Positions 6,981 to 14,661 of a stretch of 22,917 nt of DNA are shown piece by piece. The notes under the pieces were generated by a model, which saw only the letters and a program-made list of their open reading frames with translations, ran no database searches and had not been told where the DNA came from. Source of the stretch: a virus. Location: positions 1-22,917 of the IMG/VR virus record IMGVR_UViG_3300010935_000177; one strand, 5' to 3'. Numbering within the stretch: position 1 is the first letter of the stretch; every line of letters begins with the position of its first letter. The translations under genes were made by a program, and so were the position numbers.

Positions 6981-7493
6981 ATGAGCCAGGCAATTCTAAC
7001 CCAAGCGCGACTTAGAGAGCTCTTCGATTACGACCCCGAGACGGGGGTCATGACGCGGCGCATCAGTACGGCCCCACGCGCCCAAGCCGGGCAGATCGTC
7101 GGCACCCCCGACGGAAGCGGTTACCTTCGAATCTCCATCGGCGGGAAAAAGTTCAGACTGCACCGCCTGATTCACATGTACGTGCATGGCGCTTGGCCTG
7201 AGCACGACATCGATCACCGTGACCGCAACCGATCAAACAATCGGCTGCTAAACCTACGTCCGGCCACACGCGCGGAAAACTGCCAAAACTCCGGCATCCC
7301 TGCACACAACACGTCGGGATTCAAAGGAGTCAGCTGGTCAAAGACTATGCATAAGTGGGAGGCGCGTATCTCAGTAGCTAACCACGGAAAAGTGCTCGGC
7401 TACTTCAAGACACGTGAACTCGCGTCCGCTGCCTATCAGACAGCGAAACTTATCTACCACCCAACCGCCCCCGTGGCCCAACAAGGAGCCTGA
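6981..7493 (+). CDS. HNH-AP2 homing endonuclease
   Basis: This 170-residue protein is a typical free-standing phage homing endonuclease, predicted to cut a DNA target in related phages and spread its own gene. The HNH_3-type nuclease region spans about residues 58-101, with His61, the HDIDHRD segment at 75-81, Asn91 and LNLRPATRAEN. An AP2 DNA-binding domain follows at 112-165 (SGFKGVSWSKTMHKWEARI, then YFKTRELASAAYQ). I chose ATG 6981 because GGAGG lies nine bases upstream. An in-frame ATG at 6906 would add 25 residues with no Shine-Dalgarno and no homology-like sequence. Its last codons contain the AAGGAG that serves the downstream nuclease gene, so the element is neatly fitted into the transcript. 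Confidence 0.9.
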   Translation: MSQAILTQARLRELFDYDPETGVMTRRISTAPRAQAGQIVGTPDGSGYLRISIGGKKFRLHRLIHMYVHGAWPEHDIDHRDRNRSNNRLLNLRPATRAENCQNSGIPAHNTSGFKGVSWSKTMHKWEARISVANHGKVLGYFKTRELASAAYQTAKLIYHPTAPVAQQGA

Positions 7494-7494
7494 C

Positions 7495-8208
7495 ATGGCG
7501 ACAACCCCCAAAGCAACCTCTTGGTCATTCAGCAAACTTTCCGACTTCACCCGTTGCAAGCTCGCGTTCAAAATCAAGCACCTTGACAAAGTCCCTGAGC
7601 CAGAGCGCGTCCTGCCGAAGGGCAAGTCAGAATTCCCTAATGATCGTGGTAGCCGAATTCACGAATCAATCGAAACTTACATCCGAGGGGACCACGACGC
7701 CTTGTGTGACGAGGCGCACAAGCACTTCGGGCCCCATATTGATCTACTGCGAGCCATGTACGCCGACGGCACCGTCGAGATGGAGCAGGAATGGGGGTTC
7801 GGCAAGGACTGGGGGATCGCCCCCTGGACCGACGCTTGGCTTCGCATGAAACTCGACTTCCTCGTCCACCTCTCCAAGACAGATGCATGGGTCGGCGACT
7901 GGAAATCGGGGAGGCACTTCGGCAACGAGGTAGCCCACGCGAGTCAGCTCAACCTCTATGCGCTGTCGACGTTCCTGCGTTACCCTGAGCTCGAAGTCGT
8001 CACGGTCGGTGACTACTACATTGACCACGGGGTCTCCACAGAACGCACTTTCACGCGTGACCAGTCTCTACGCTTTAAACGTGGGTTCGACACCCAGGGC
8101 AACGCCATCACAAACTGTGAGGTGTGGCCCGCAAACCCAAACCGTTTTTCCTGCAGATGGTGCCCCTGGGGCGAGACAGGGCACTGCACAGTCAGCGCAA
8201 AACAATGA
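7495..8208 (+). CDS. Cas4/RecB-like PD-(D/E)XK nuclease with probable Fe-S cluster
   Basis: The 237-residue nuclease has a conserved His56 (RIHESIE), Asp121 in KLDFLV, the catalytic D-W-K at 135-137 (VGDWKSG), and the QLNLY helix at 151-155. These are the core motifs of RecB/Cas4-family exonucleases. Four cysteines sit where Cas4 and AddB bind a 4Fe-4S cluster: Cys21 near the N-terminus, then Cys220, Cys223 and Cys231. The expected role is DNA end processing in phage replication or recombination, next to a SNF2 helicase and polymerase. The start at ATG 7495 follows AAGGAG by six bases and lies one base after the homing endonuclease stop. The open frame extends upstream but only into the previous gene. 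Confidence 0.88.
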   Translation: MATTPKATSWSFSKLSDFTRCKLAFKIKHLDKVPEPERVLPKGKSEFPNDRGSRIHESIETYIRGDHDALCDEAHKHFGPHIDLLRAMYADGTVEMEQEWGFGKDWGIAPWTDAWLRMKLDFLVHLSKTDAWVGDWKSGRHFGNEVAHASQLNLYALSTFLRYPELEVVTVGDYYIDHGVSTERTFTRDQSLRFKRGFDTQGNAITNCEVWPANPNRFSCRWCPWGETGHCTVSAKQ

Positions 8209-8387
8209 ACACGTTTCTCCGAAAGGCGGGGGGACATTAGCCCAGCAGCGCCGGGGTGCGTCCTGACCTGCTGAGCGGCGCTAGCGGCCGCCTTGACTTT
8301 GGACCTCATCGCTAGCCCGTACTCCCAGCCTGCCCCAGCCAGGTAACGCACACGCTGGGACTTTCATTAACTACCAACGGATCAAAC
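8209..8387 (+). other. GC-rich structured intergenic region
   Basis: There is no convincing gene in these 179 bases. There is a G6 run at 8228-8233. Two competing inverted repeats follow: CAGCAG (8243-8248) with CTGCTG (8268-8273), and AGCGCC (8247-8252) with GGCGCT (8277-8282). A perfect 8-base palindrome, CGCTAGCG, lies at 8279-8286. A TTGACT at 8293-8298 could be a -35 element but lacks a good -10 partner. No T-tract follows, so a simple intrinsic terminator is unlikely. The region may hold a promoter for the next operon or a regulatory RNA structure. Confidence 0.4.
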
Positions 8388-8807
8388 ATGAGTAAAACAT
8401 CAAATGCAGTGCTACGTGGGGGAGTGGCGCCAATAAGCGAACAAGAGGCTAACGGCCTCGCAAAAACGATAAACGCAGGCGTAGCAACCCGCGCCACAAA
8501 AGAAGGTATGGAGGATGTGCGCAAAGCAATCGCTTCTATGGACGCTACTTACATAGAATTCGACGCCAAGATGCAACGCATGGTAAAGCAAGAAGTAGCC
8601 TTGGCAGAACGTGCCAAAATCATGACGCAGTCCCTTAAGAATTACGTTGGCCAAATTACTGACGGTATGGCCCGTATGGATAAAGTAGTTGGCCATGACT
8701 TTGAGGCGCGCTTACTTTTGCTAGAACGCTTTGTGGCCGCAGCTCAAGCGCTTACTGCTCTTGAAAAAGACCAAAGACTACAAAAGATCGCAGGGGCATT
8801 ACGATGA
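8388..8807 (+). CDS. Small helical unknown protein ahead of the helicase
   Basis: This 139-residue protein is predicted to be mostly alpha-helical, with heptad-like stretches from about residue 36 to 135 (for example FDAKMQRMVKQEVALAERAK, then HDFEARLLLLERFVAAAQAL). There is no signal peptide or metal motif. Codon use is more A/T-rich at third positions than in the flanking nuclease and polymerase genes. The ATG follows CGGATCAAAC, a weak Shine-Dalgarno. It ends in an ATGA overlap with the SNF2-type helicase, so it may be a helicase accessory factor. That is inferred from coupling only. Confidence 0.65.
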   Translation: MSKTSNAVLRGGVAPISEQEANGLAKTINAGVATRATKEGMEDVRKAIASMDATYIEFDAKMQRMVKQEVALAERAKIMTQSLKNYVGQITDGMARMDKVVGHDFEARLLLLERFVAAAQALTALEKDQRLQKIAGALR

Positions 8808-10213
8808 TCAAACCTTTTGCACATCAGGTGCGATCCATCAAGCACAACGACAAAACCGACATTGTCTTTGATTGCAGTGACCCGGGCACGGGCAAGACCT
8901 ATGTCCGAATTGCAGGCTTCGCCAAGCGCCGAGCAAAAGGCTCGGGGGCTTTACTCGTCCTCGCACCCCGCTCTCTGCTACGCAGCGTCTGGGTTAACGA
9001 CATCAAGAAGTTTGCGCCCCAACTCACTGTTTCCGTGGCTGACGCAGCTAACCGCGCCAAAGCATTTGATGAGAACGCCGACGTTTACGTGACAAATCAC
9101 GACGCGGTTAAATGGGTGGCCACTCAGAAACCAGCCTTCTTCAAGAAGTTCTCCGAGCTGGTGATCGACGAGTCAACCGCCTATAAACACCATACCAGCC
9201 AGCGCAGCAAAGCTGTGGCCAAAATCGCCAAATACTTCAAGCACCGCTGCTGCATGACCGGCACACCCAACAGCAACACCATCTGCGACATCTGGCACCA
9301 GGTGCAAATCCTCGATGATGGTAAGCGCTTGGGTTTCAGCTTCTACAAATTCAGGGACAGTGTGTGCACCCCGCATCAAGTCGGCCGCATGGCTCAGGCC
9401 ATCAAGTGGGAGGACAAGGAAGGTGCTGAGGAAGCGGTCTTCGGTCTGCTGTCCGATGTTGTCATCCGCCATAAGTTCGAAGAGTGCGTCGACATTCCTA
9501 CCAACCATCAGTACCCGGTCGAATACGATCTCACTGCCAAGCAGATGCGCGCTTACTTCGAGCTTGAGGCCACGCAGATGCTGTTCCTCAAAGGCAAGCA
9601 GCCTGCCATGCTGGCGATCAACGCTGCGGCCGTGGCCACCAAGCTGCTACAGGTCGCGTCCGGCGCGGTCTACGACGGCCTGGGCGGCTACCAGGTAATC
9701 GACACCGCACGCTATGAACTGGTGCTCGACCTGGTTGAACAGCGTAAGCACAGCCTGGTGTTCTTTCTGTGGAAACACCAGCGCGACGCTCTGATCGCCG
9801 AGGCCGACAAGCGTGGTGTTACCTACCGCGTGATCGATGGCAACACATCCGACCGAGACCGCGACGAAATCGTGCAGGGCTACCAGAGCGGCATCTACCA
9901 GACCATCTTCGCGCACCCTAAGAGCGCGGCGCACGGCCTGACGCTGACCCGCGGCACGGCCACAATCTGGAGCTCGCCGACCTATGACCTGGAAATTTTC
10001 AAACAGGGCAGCAAACGCCAGCACCGGATTGGCCAGGCCAACAAGACTGAGACGATCGTGATCATCGCCAAGAACACCATTGAGCAGAAGGTTTACGACC
10101 TTATGCTCGCCAAGGACGCCCGCATGACCAACCTGCTGGGCCTATTTGAAACCCTGAACGTGTCGGCTGCAAAGCCGGAGGTTCGCAAAAAGAAAGAAGC
10201 GGAGATCGCATGA
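8804..10213 (+). CDS. SNF2-family (SF2) DNA helicase/translocase
   Basis: The protein is 469 residues with both RecA-like lobes. Motif I is DPGTGKT at 26-32. Motif Ia is LVLAPRSLL, and motif II is DEST at 122-125 rather than DEAH. Motif III is TGTPNSN around 152-158. Motif VI is QGSKRQHRIGQ at 401-411. QxxxRxHRIGQ is the hallmark of SNF2-type ATPases, which translocate on double-stranded DNA and do not always unwind it. It is short for the family but complete, as in other phage SNF2 proteins. A role in replication initiation, fork remodelling or recombination is likely given the neighbouring nuclease and polymerase. ATGA overlaps couple it to the genes on both sides. Confidence 0.92.
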   Translation: MIKPFAHQVRSIKHNDKTDIVFDCSDPGTGKTYVRIAGFAKRRAKGSGALLVLAPRSLLRSVWVNDIKKFAPQLTVSVADAANRAKAFDENADVYVTNHDAVKWVATQKPAFFKKFSELVIDESTAYKHHTSQRSKAVAKIAKYFKHRCCMTGTPNSNTICDIWHQVQILDDGKRLGFSFYKFRDSVCTPHQVGRMAQAIKWEDKEGAEEAVFGLLSDVVIRHKFEECVDIPTNHQYPVEYDLTAKQMRAYFELEATQMLFLKGKQPAMLAINAAAVATKLLQVASGAVYDGLGGYQVIDTARYELVLDLVEQRKHSLVFFLWKHQRDALIAEADKRGVTYRVIDGNTSDRDRDEIVQGYQSGIYQTIFAHPKSAAHGLTLTRGTATIWSSPTYDLEIFKQGSKRQHRIGQANKTETIVIIAKNTIEQKVYDLMLAKDARMTNLLGLFETLNVSAAKPEVRKKKEAEIA

Positions 10214-11124
10214 AGTTCATACCCCTCGTGGCGAAACTGGCAGCACAAAAAATTATATCGGAGTGCCCGATTACGCCCGAAATGTTTCGCGTAGATCAGG
10301 TGTTTGTGCTCTCCCCCGCAGTAGCCTTGGAAGTAGAGAAAATGTCTGTGAACGATAAGGTGTTCATCCATCCTCGCGACCTCCATCTCCCATATCAAAG
10401 TATCTATGTGGAGCTGCCGCTGACCGACGAAGTTCGAGCTATGCGGCGAGGCACTACCGCCAACCCCATCAGCCGTGTAGGTGCGCTAATCACTGAAATG
10501 CCTGGGAACATCTTCTCGTTTTGGCCGAGTTGGGAATTTACTGACGGTAGTCTTGGATTCGGAATAACACAAGCCTTAGTGAATACGCCGAAAGAACTCA
10601 CTGAGATGAAGATGACAATGGTGTCTGGGAGAACAGACACCAGCATTAACCTAATTTTTCCGCCCGCCATGCCGCTGTTGAAGGCGGCCCTCAAGTCCGG
10701 CATGCGCGCTGAAGAATTTGCTGACAGATTTCAAGCATTTAAGCAAGCGAACCCACTGACTGTATCGGAAACATGCGAAGAAATTTGCCCGTTGCTGATA
10801 GCGTGGGCCACGCTTGTTAACTGTCGTACAGGGATAACAAAGACTCACGTCAAGCGCGTAAAGCCAAAAGCAGCAGGAAGACGCAGCGCCATCTTAAATG
10901 GCACCTCGTACACCATCGTTACCCTTAACGCCATTGAGAATATTAATGCCAATGGTGTAGTCTCTACTCGCACTGACCTGTCGGCGCACTATGTCCGTGG
11001 GCACTTTAAACAGCGGGCAACCGGGCTTTTTTGGTGGCAGCCCTTCATCCGAGGTAAGGGCGAGGTAAGGCGGCGAGACGCCTATTTCGTGCGAGAAACA
11101 GCAGCAGAAGGAGTGCCTTCATGA
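10210..11124 (+). CDS. Unknown protein inserted between helicase and polymerase genes
   Basis: The 304-residue protein has no recognised enzymatic motif. The middle is alpha/beta (IYVELPLTDEVRAMRRG, then FSFWPSWEFTDGSLGFG). The last 45 residues are basic and aromatic (SAHYVRGHFKQRATGLFWWQ, then GEVRRRDAYFV). This resembles a C-terminal R-GHF...W.P...G motif seen at the ends of some phage and plasmid proteins of unknown role, perhaps a nucleic-acid-binding tail. Base composition is visibly more A/T-rich than in the polymerase and helicase genes, hinting at a different origin. Even so, ATGA overlaps at both ends tie it to replication gene expression. Confidence 0.75.
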   Translation: MKFIPLVAKLAAQKIISECPITPEMFRVDQVFVLSPAVALEVEKMSVNDKVFIHPRDLHLPYQSIYVELPLTDEVRAMRRGTTANPISRVGALITEMPGNIFSFWPSWEFTDGSLGFGITQALVNTPKELTEMKMTMVSGRTDTSINLIFPPAMPLLKAALKSGMRAEEFADRFQAFKQANPLTVSETCEEICPLLIAWATLVNCRTGITKTHVKRVKPKAAGRRSAILNGTSYTIVTLNAIENINANGVVSTRTDLSAHYVRGHFKQRATGLFWWQPFIRGKGEVRRRDAYFVRETAAEGVPS

Positions 11125-13244
11125 CCTGGTCTTCCGCCCTCAAGAAACAGCCGACCCGACACCTGGCCAACCAGCCCAAGCTCTTTAGTCGCCCAGTCAT
11201 CCCACAGCACACACCTGACTGGGCGCGCCTGGTCAGCCTTGACTTTGAGACGTTCTACTCGGACGACTACACCCTCACCAAGATGTCCACCTCCGAGTAC
11301 GTCCGTGACCCGCGCTTCAAGGCTCAGATGCTGGGCATCAAGGTTGGCCTGGGCAAGACCCGAATCATTGCCGCCAAGAACATCCGGGCCGAGCTGGCCA
11401 AAATCAACTGGAGCACCCATGCTGTCTTATGTCACAACACGCAGTTCGATGGTTTTATTCTTTCTCATCACTACGGTGTGCATCCTGCTTATCTGTATGA
11501 CAGCCTTAGCATGGCTCGCGGCTTACACAATAATGACATCGGCGCTGGCCTTGATGAAGTATCTGTTTTCTACGGCGGCCACGGCAAGCTCAAAGGCCTC
11601 GAAGCCACGAAGGGCGTTCTGAACTGGGATAAAGCTCTGTTCGCCAAGACTGCCGTTTATTGCGCCAACGACGTAGACGAAATGTACCGCGTCTTCAAGC
11701 TCATGCTGCCCAAGATGCCATCCGATGAGATGGACCTCATCGACTTGACCTGTCGGATGTTCTGTTCACCCGTGCTCAAGGTTGACATCCCGCGTGTCGA
11801 AGCTGAGCTGGCACGCGAGCTCGATCAACGCGAGGTGCTGATGTACGAGGCGGTTGATCCCAAGCGCCACGACATCGGCGGCGACCTTTACGACAAGAAA
11901 GCACATGCCAAGTTCCTCAAGAACCCGGCGGAACGTGCTCTGGTGGGCGGGCCACGCGACATGCTGATCATCAAGCGCGTCATCGGCTCTAACGAGAAAT
12001 TTGCCGAGCTACTGCGCGCCGAGGGCGTCGAACCACCACTCAAGGTGTCACCAGCCTGGATGAAGCGCAGCAAGGAAGATCGCGAAGACGAGACCGACAA
12101 GTACGCCTACGCTTTCGCCAAGGACGACGCCAAGTTCACCGAGCTGCCCAATATGGTTGACGAGTGGGGCTTTGACTTGAACAAACCCTCTGACATCAAG
12201 CTCATGGCGGCCAAGCAGGAACGCCTGCAGGCCCTGGTCGATGTGCGTCTTGCTATCAAGTCCACAACGAACATCACCCGGGCGCAGCGTTTTCTGACCG
12301 CGGGGGCCGACGGCATGAGCTTGCCAGTGGGCTACGCCTACTACCGCGCGCATACCGGCAGATTCGGCGGCAACAACAAGATGAACATGCAGAACTTGGC
12401 ACGCGGTGGGGAACTGCGCCTGTCGATCATGGCGCCCAAAGGCCACATGATTGCGGTTGCTGACTCGGGCCAGATCGAAGCTCGTGTTAATGGCTGGCTC
12501 TGGGGGCAGGACGACTTGCTCGATGCCTTTAGAGCCGCTGACAACGGTACTGGCCGCGACGCTTACTGCAACTTTGGGGACTCCATCTACGGTCGAGAGA
12601 TCACCAAGGCCGACAAGCTGGAGCGCTTCGTTTCAAAAGTGGCAGTTTTGGGCTTAGGCTACCAAATGGGAGCACCCAAGTTCCAGGTCACCTTAGCCAA
12701 AGGTGCGCTGGGCGGTGCCCCGGTCTACTTCGAGCTCGACCGCTGCAAAGCGATTGTCAACACCTACCGCAACAAAAACCATCGCATTGTCGCGGGCTGG
12801 AAGAAGTGCGACACCATTATCGAAGACATGGCCGCTGGGCGCACCGGCAGCTATGGCCCGATCAGCTGGGAGGCCAACACCATCTGGCTGCCCAACGGTA
12901 TGTGCCTGAAGTACCCTGACCTGCGCAAACAGATCGGCGACAAGGGCTGGGACGAGTGGACCTATCAGAGCGGCAAAATGCGAAAAAAGATATACATGGG
13001 GCTGCTCAACGAGAACATCGTCCAGGCATTGGCCCGCATCATTGTCATGTGGCAGATGCTCCAGGCCAGCCGCAAGGATCGCGTTGTGATGACCACGCAC
13101 GATGAGTTCGCCTGCATCGCCAAGACAGCCCAAGCCGAGCGTTGTTTCGCCCGCATGACCCTGTGGATGAAGACTGCACCTGCCTGGTGCAGCGATCTTC
13201 CACTATCGTCTGAAGGCGTCATCGCTGTCAACTACAGCAAATAG
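11121..13244 (+). CDS. polA: Family A DNA polymerase with 3'-5' exonuclease domain (Leu762 type)
   Basis: This 707-residue replicative polymerase lacks a 5'-nuclease domain, as is usual in phages. The exonuclease domain begins at about residue 36 with SLDFETF (Asp and Glu of ExoI), and later contains HNTQFDGF and YCANDVDEMY. In the polymerase domain, motif A is VADSGQIEAR with catalytic Asp448. Motif B runs 502-514 with Arg502, Lys506 and Tyr514. Motif C is HDE at 660-662. Aligning motif B to E. coli Pol I (Arg754, Lys758, Phe762, Tyr766) puts Leu510 at the Phe762 position. Viral Leu762 polymerases have been described as a distinct group. The gene starts in an ATGA overlap with the unknown gene upstream and is the last of that operon, with 145 bases following. 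Confidence 0.95.
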   Translation: MTWSSALKKQPTRHLANQPKLFSRPVIPQHTPDWARLVSLDFETFYSDDYTLTKMSTSEYVRDPRFKAQMLGIKVGLGKTRIIAAKNIRAELAKINWSTHAVLCHNTQFDGFILSHHYGVHPAYLYDSLSMARGLHNNDIGAGLDEVSVFYGGHGKLKGLEATKGVLNWDKALFAKTAVYCANDVDEMYRVFKLMLPKMPSDEMDLIDLTCRMFCSPVLKVDIPRVEAELARELDQREVLMYEAVDPKRHDIGGDLYDKKAHAKFLKNPAERALVGGPRDMLIIKRVIGSNEKFAELLRAEGVEPPLKVSPAWMKRSKEDREDETDKYAYAFAKDDAKFTELPNMVDEWGFDLNKPSDIKLMAAKQERLQALVDVRLAIKSTTNITRAQRFLTAGADGMSLPVGYAYYRAHTGRFGGNNKMNMQNLARGGELRLSIMAPKGHMIAVADSGQIEARVNGWLWGQDDLLDAFRAADNGTGRDAYCNFGDSIYGREITKADKLERFVSKVAVLGLGYQMGAPKFQVTLAKGALGGAPVYFELDRCKAIVNTYRNKNHRIVAGWKKCDTIIEDMAAGRTGSYGPISWEANTIWLPNGMCLKYPDLRKQIGDKGWDEWTYQSGKMRKKIYMGLLNENIVQALARIIVMWQMLQASRKDRVVMTTHDEFACIAKTAQAERCFARMTLWMKTAPAWCSDLPLSSEGVIAVNYSK

Positions 13245-13389
13245 TTTTTTGATCCAGCTCCTCCTAGCCCAGTGAGCGCCGCGAATGGTGCAACAGATGG
13301 CCGGGGGGGGCTGTATCGAAATTAAACACACTGTGTTCTAATATCTTTTACAGAACGCACCTTAGAATCCATCACCAAAGGAGACAGAA
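13245..13389 (+). promoter_or_regulatory. Intergenic region with palindrome and possible promoter
   Basis: This gap contains a G8 run at 13303-13310 and a perfect 6+1+6 inverted repeat, AACACACTGTGTT, at 13325-13337. A -10-like TCTAAT at 13337-13342 abuts the palindrome, but the upstream -35 position is a poor match. An A/T-rich stretch continues to about 13350, and AAAGGAG serves the gene at 13390. A repressor or activator bound at the palindrome would overlap the promoter. This is the largest break within the plus-strand replication block after 8387, so a promoter here makes sense, but it is not proven. Confidence 0.4.
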
Positions 13390-13821
13390 ATGTCAGAAGT
13401 TCTCGGAAAACCCGCCCGCAAGACAACCGCCAAGGTCGCTGCGCCCAAAGCAAAACCGACCCTCGGCGCCGCCATCGACACGCTGTGGCAGCTGCGCGAA
13501 GACAAGAAGGCCGCGGCCAAAAAGGTCGACGACGTCGATGTCCAGATTAAAGCGCTGGAGGCTGACATGTTCGAGCTGCTTGACGCTCAAGACACTCGTA
13601 AGGCCGAGGGCAAACGCGCTTCGGTCTCCATCGGCGAAGCGGTCGTAGCCAACGTCGAAGACTGGCCTGCGTTTCACGCCTACATCGCCAAGAACAAGTT
13701 TTTCCATCTGCTGCAGAAGCGTGTCTCCGACCCCGGATACCGCGAGCTGCTGGGCCTTGGCAAGGTAGTTCCCGGGGTAAGCCCCTTCACCAAGCGGACT
13801 CTCTCTGTCCGTTCTCTTTAA
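13390..13821 (+). CDS. Coiled-coil phage protein of the replication region
   Basis: This 143-residue protein has a basic, Ala/Lys-rich N-terminus and a predicted coiled coil at about residues 28-68 (LWQLREDKKAAAKKVDDVDV, then QIKALEADMFELLD). A compact C-terminal domain follows, with GKRASVSIGEAVVANVEDWP, then FHLLQKRVSDPGYREL and a terminal PGVSPFTKRTLSVRSL. The layout recalls coiled-coil-plus-small-domain phage proteins such as the Gp157 type, but I cannot assign it firmly. AAAGGAG lies seven bases before the ATG. Location between polymerase and a putative ssDNA-binding protein suggests a DNA-metabolism role. Confidence 0.75.
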   Translation: MSEVLGKPARKTTAKVAAPKAKPTLGAAIDTLWQLREDKKAAAKKVDDVDVQIKALEADMFELLDAQDTRKAEGKRASVSIGEAVVANVEDWPAFHAYIAKNKFFHLLQKRVSDPGYRELLGLGKVVPGVSPFTKRTLSVRSL

Positions 13822-13847
13822 CGTCTAACCTTTAAGAAAGACATCAC

Positions 13848-14600
13848 ATGGCTACCAAAGCAAAAACCTCCACGGCTGTTGCCGTCAAAAAACCCAGTGC
13901 CGCCAACATCGTCTCCATTCAGGAAACGTTGAAAGCCCAGGCCGCTGGCATGGGCGAACGTACTGCGCCTGCTAGCGGCTCTGCCATCCGCGTGACGCAG
14001 GACAAGCAGTTCCTGCTGCCCGACGGTACCAAGACCCCAGGCCCTCTGGAGCTGGTGATCGTGGACTTCGTTTCAAAGAACTCGTTCTACGAAAGTGCCT
14101 ACGACCCAAAGAGCATCGCCCCTCCGGCCTGTTTCTCGATCGGTGCTAACCCACTGAAGATGACCCCCAGCAAGAACGCCCCACTGCCCCAGGCGGTAGA
14201 TTGCCAGAGCTGTCCGAACAATCAGTTCGGCTCTGACGGCAATGGCAAAGCCTGCAAAAACAGCCGCGTGATGGCTGTGTTGCCCCCCGATGCCGACGCT
14301 GACACCCCGATGTGGATTCTGGCCACCAGCCCGACTGCCAACAAGGGCTTCGACGGCTTCGTCACCAGCGTGGCGCGTGTATTCCAGACCCCGCCGATCG
14401 GTGTCGTGGCAACTGTCAGTTTTGACGACAGCGTGACCTACGCCAAGCTGGTGTTTAGCAATCCCCAGCCCAATGCGAACATTGGTAATCACTTCGGCCG
14501 CCAGGAAGAAGCAAGCGCCATGTTGGCGGTCGAGCCCGATGTCAGCAAGTTCGTCAAAGCTCCACCAGCACGTGGCGCTAAGACTGCAGCCCGTCGCTAA
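13848..14600 (+). CDS. Putative ssDNA-binding protein with four-cysteine motif
   Basis: The 250-residue protein has a low-complexity basic N-terminus (about residues 1-20) and a central beta-rich region (LELVIVDFVSKNSFYESAYD). Four cysteines (95, 119, 122, 136) sit in the context CFSIG...DCQSCPNNQFGS...GKACKNSR, a probable zinc-binding insertion. More strands follow, such as VVATVSFDDSVTYAKLVF, and the tail is basic and Ala-rich. Similar four-cysteine proteins are common in phage replication modules and are often thought to bind single-stranded DNA. The SSB role is inference from context and fold-like features, not from a recognised OB signature. Unlike classical SSBs, it ends basic rather than acidic. 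Confidence 0.7.
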   Translation: MATKAKTSTAVAVKKPSAANIVSIQETLKAQAAGMGERTAPASGSAIRVTQDKQFLLPDGTKTPGPLELVIVDFVSKNSFYESAYDPKSIAPPACFSIGANPLKMTPSKNAPLPQAVDCQSCPNNQFGSDGNGKACKNSRVMAVLPPDADADTPMWILATSPTANKGFDGFVTSVARVFQTPPIGVVATVSFDDSVTYAKLVFSNPQPNANIGNHFGRQEEASAMLAVEPDVSKFVKAPPARGAKTAARR

Positions 14601-14610
14601 CCCAGGGCGC

Positions 14611-14643
14611 GCCTACTCCCAAACGGGGGTAGGCAGCTACCCC
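14611..14643 (+). promoter_or_regulatory. Two mutually exclusive hairpins (switch- or attenuator-like)
   Basis: Three strands are visible. Strand 1 is GCCTACTCCC (14611-14620), strand 2 is GGGGGTAGGC (14625-14634), and strand 3 is CTACCCC (14637-14643). Strands 1 and 2 form a 10-bp stem (one G-T wobble) with loop AAAC. Strands 2 and 3 form a perfect 7-bp stem with loop GCAG. Both need the same GGGGTAG bases, so only one can form. The element ends 18 bases before the ATG at 14662. No long T-tract follows, only CTTTT just before the start. Confidence 0.5.
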
Positions 14644-14661
14644 AACTCAACCTAGGCTTTT

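Noticed and set aside
8205-8240. 11-codon ORF overlapping the Cas4-like stop as ATGA
   Set aside because: Too short and followed by a structured non-coding region; chance overlap is likely.
8293-8321. TTGACT as a promoter -35
   Set aside because: No acceptable -10 at 16-18 bases; not strong enough to call.
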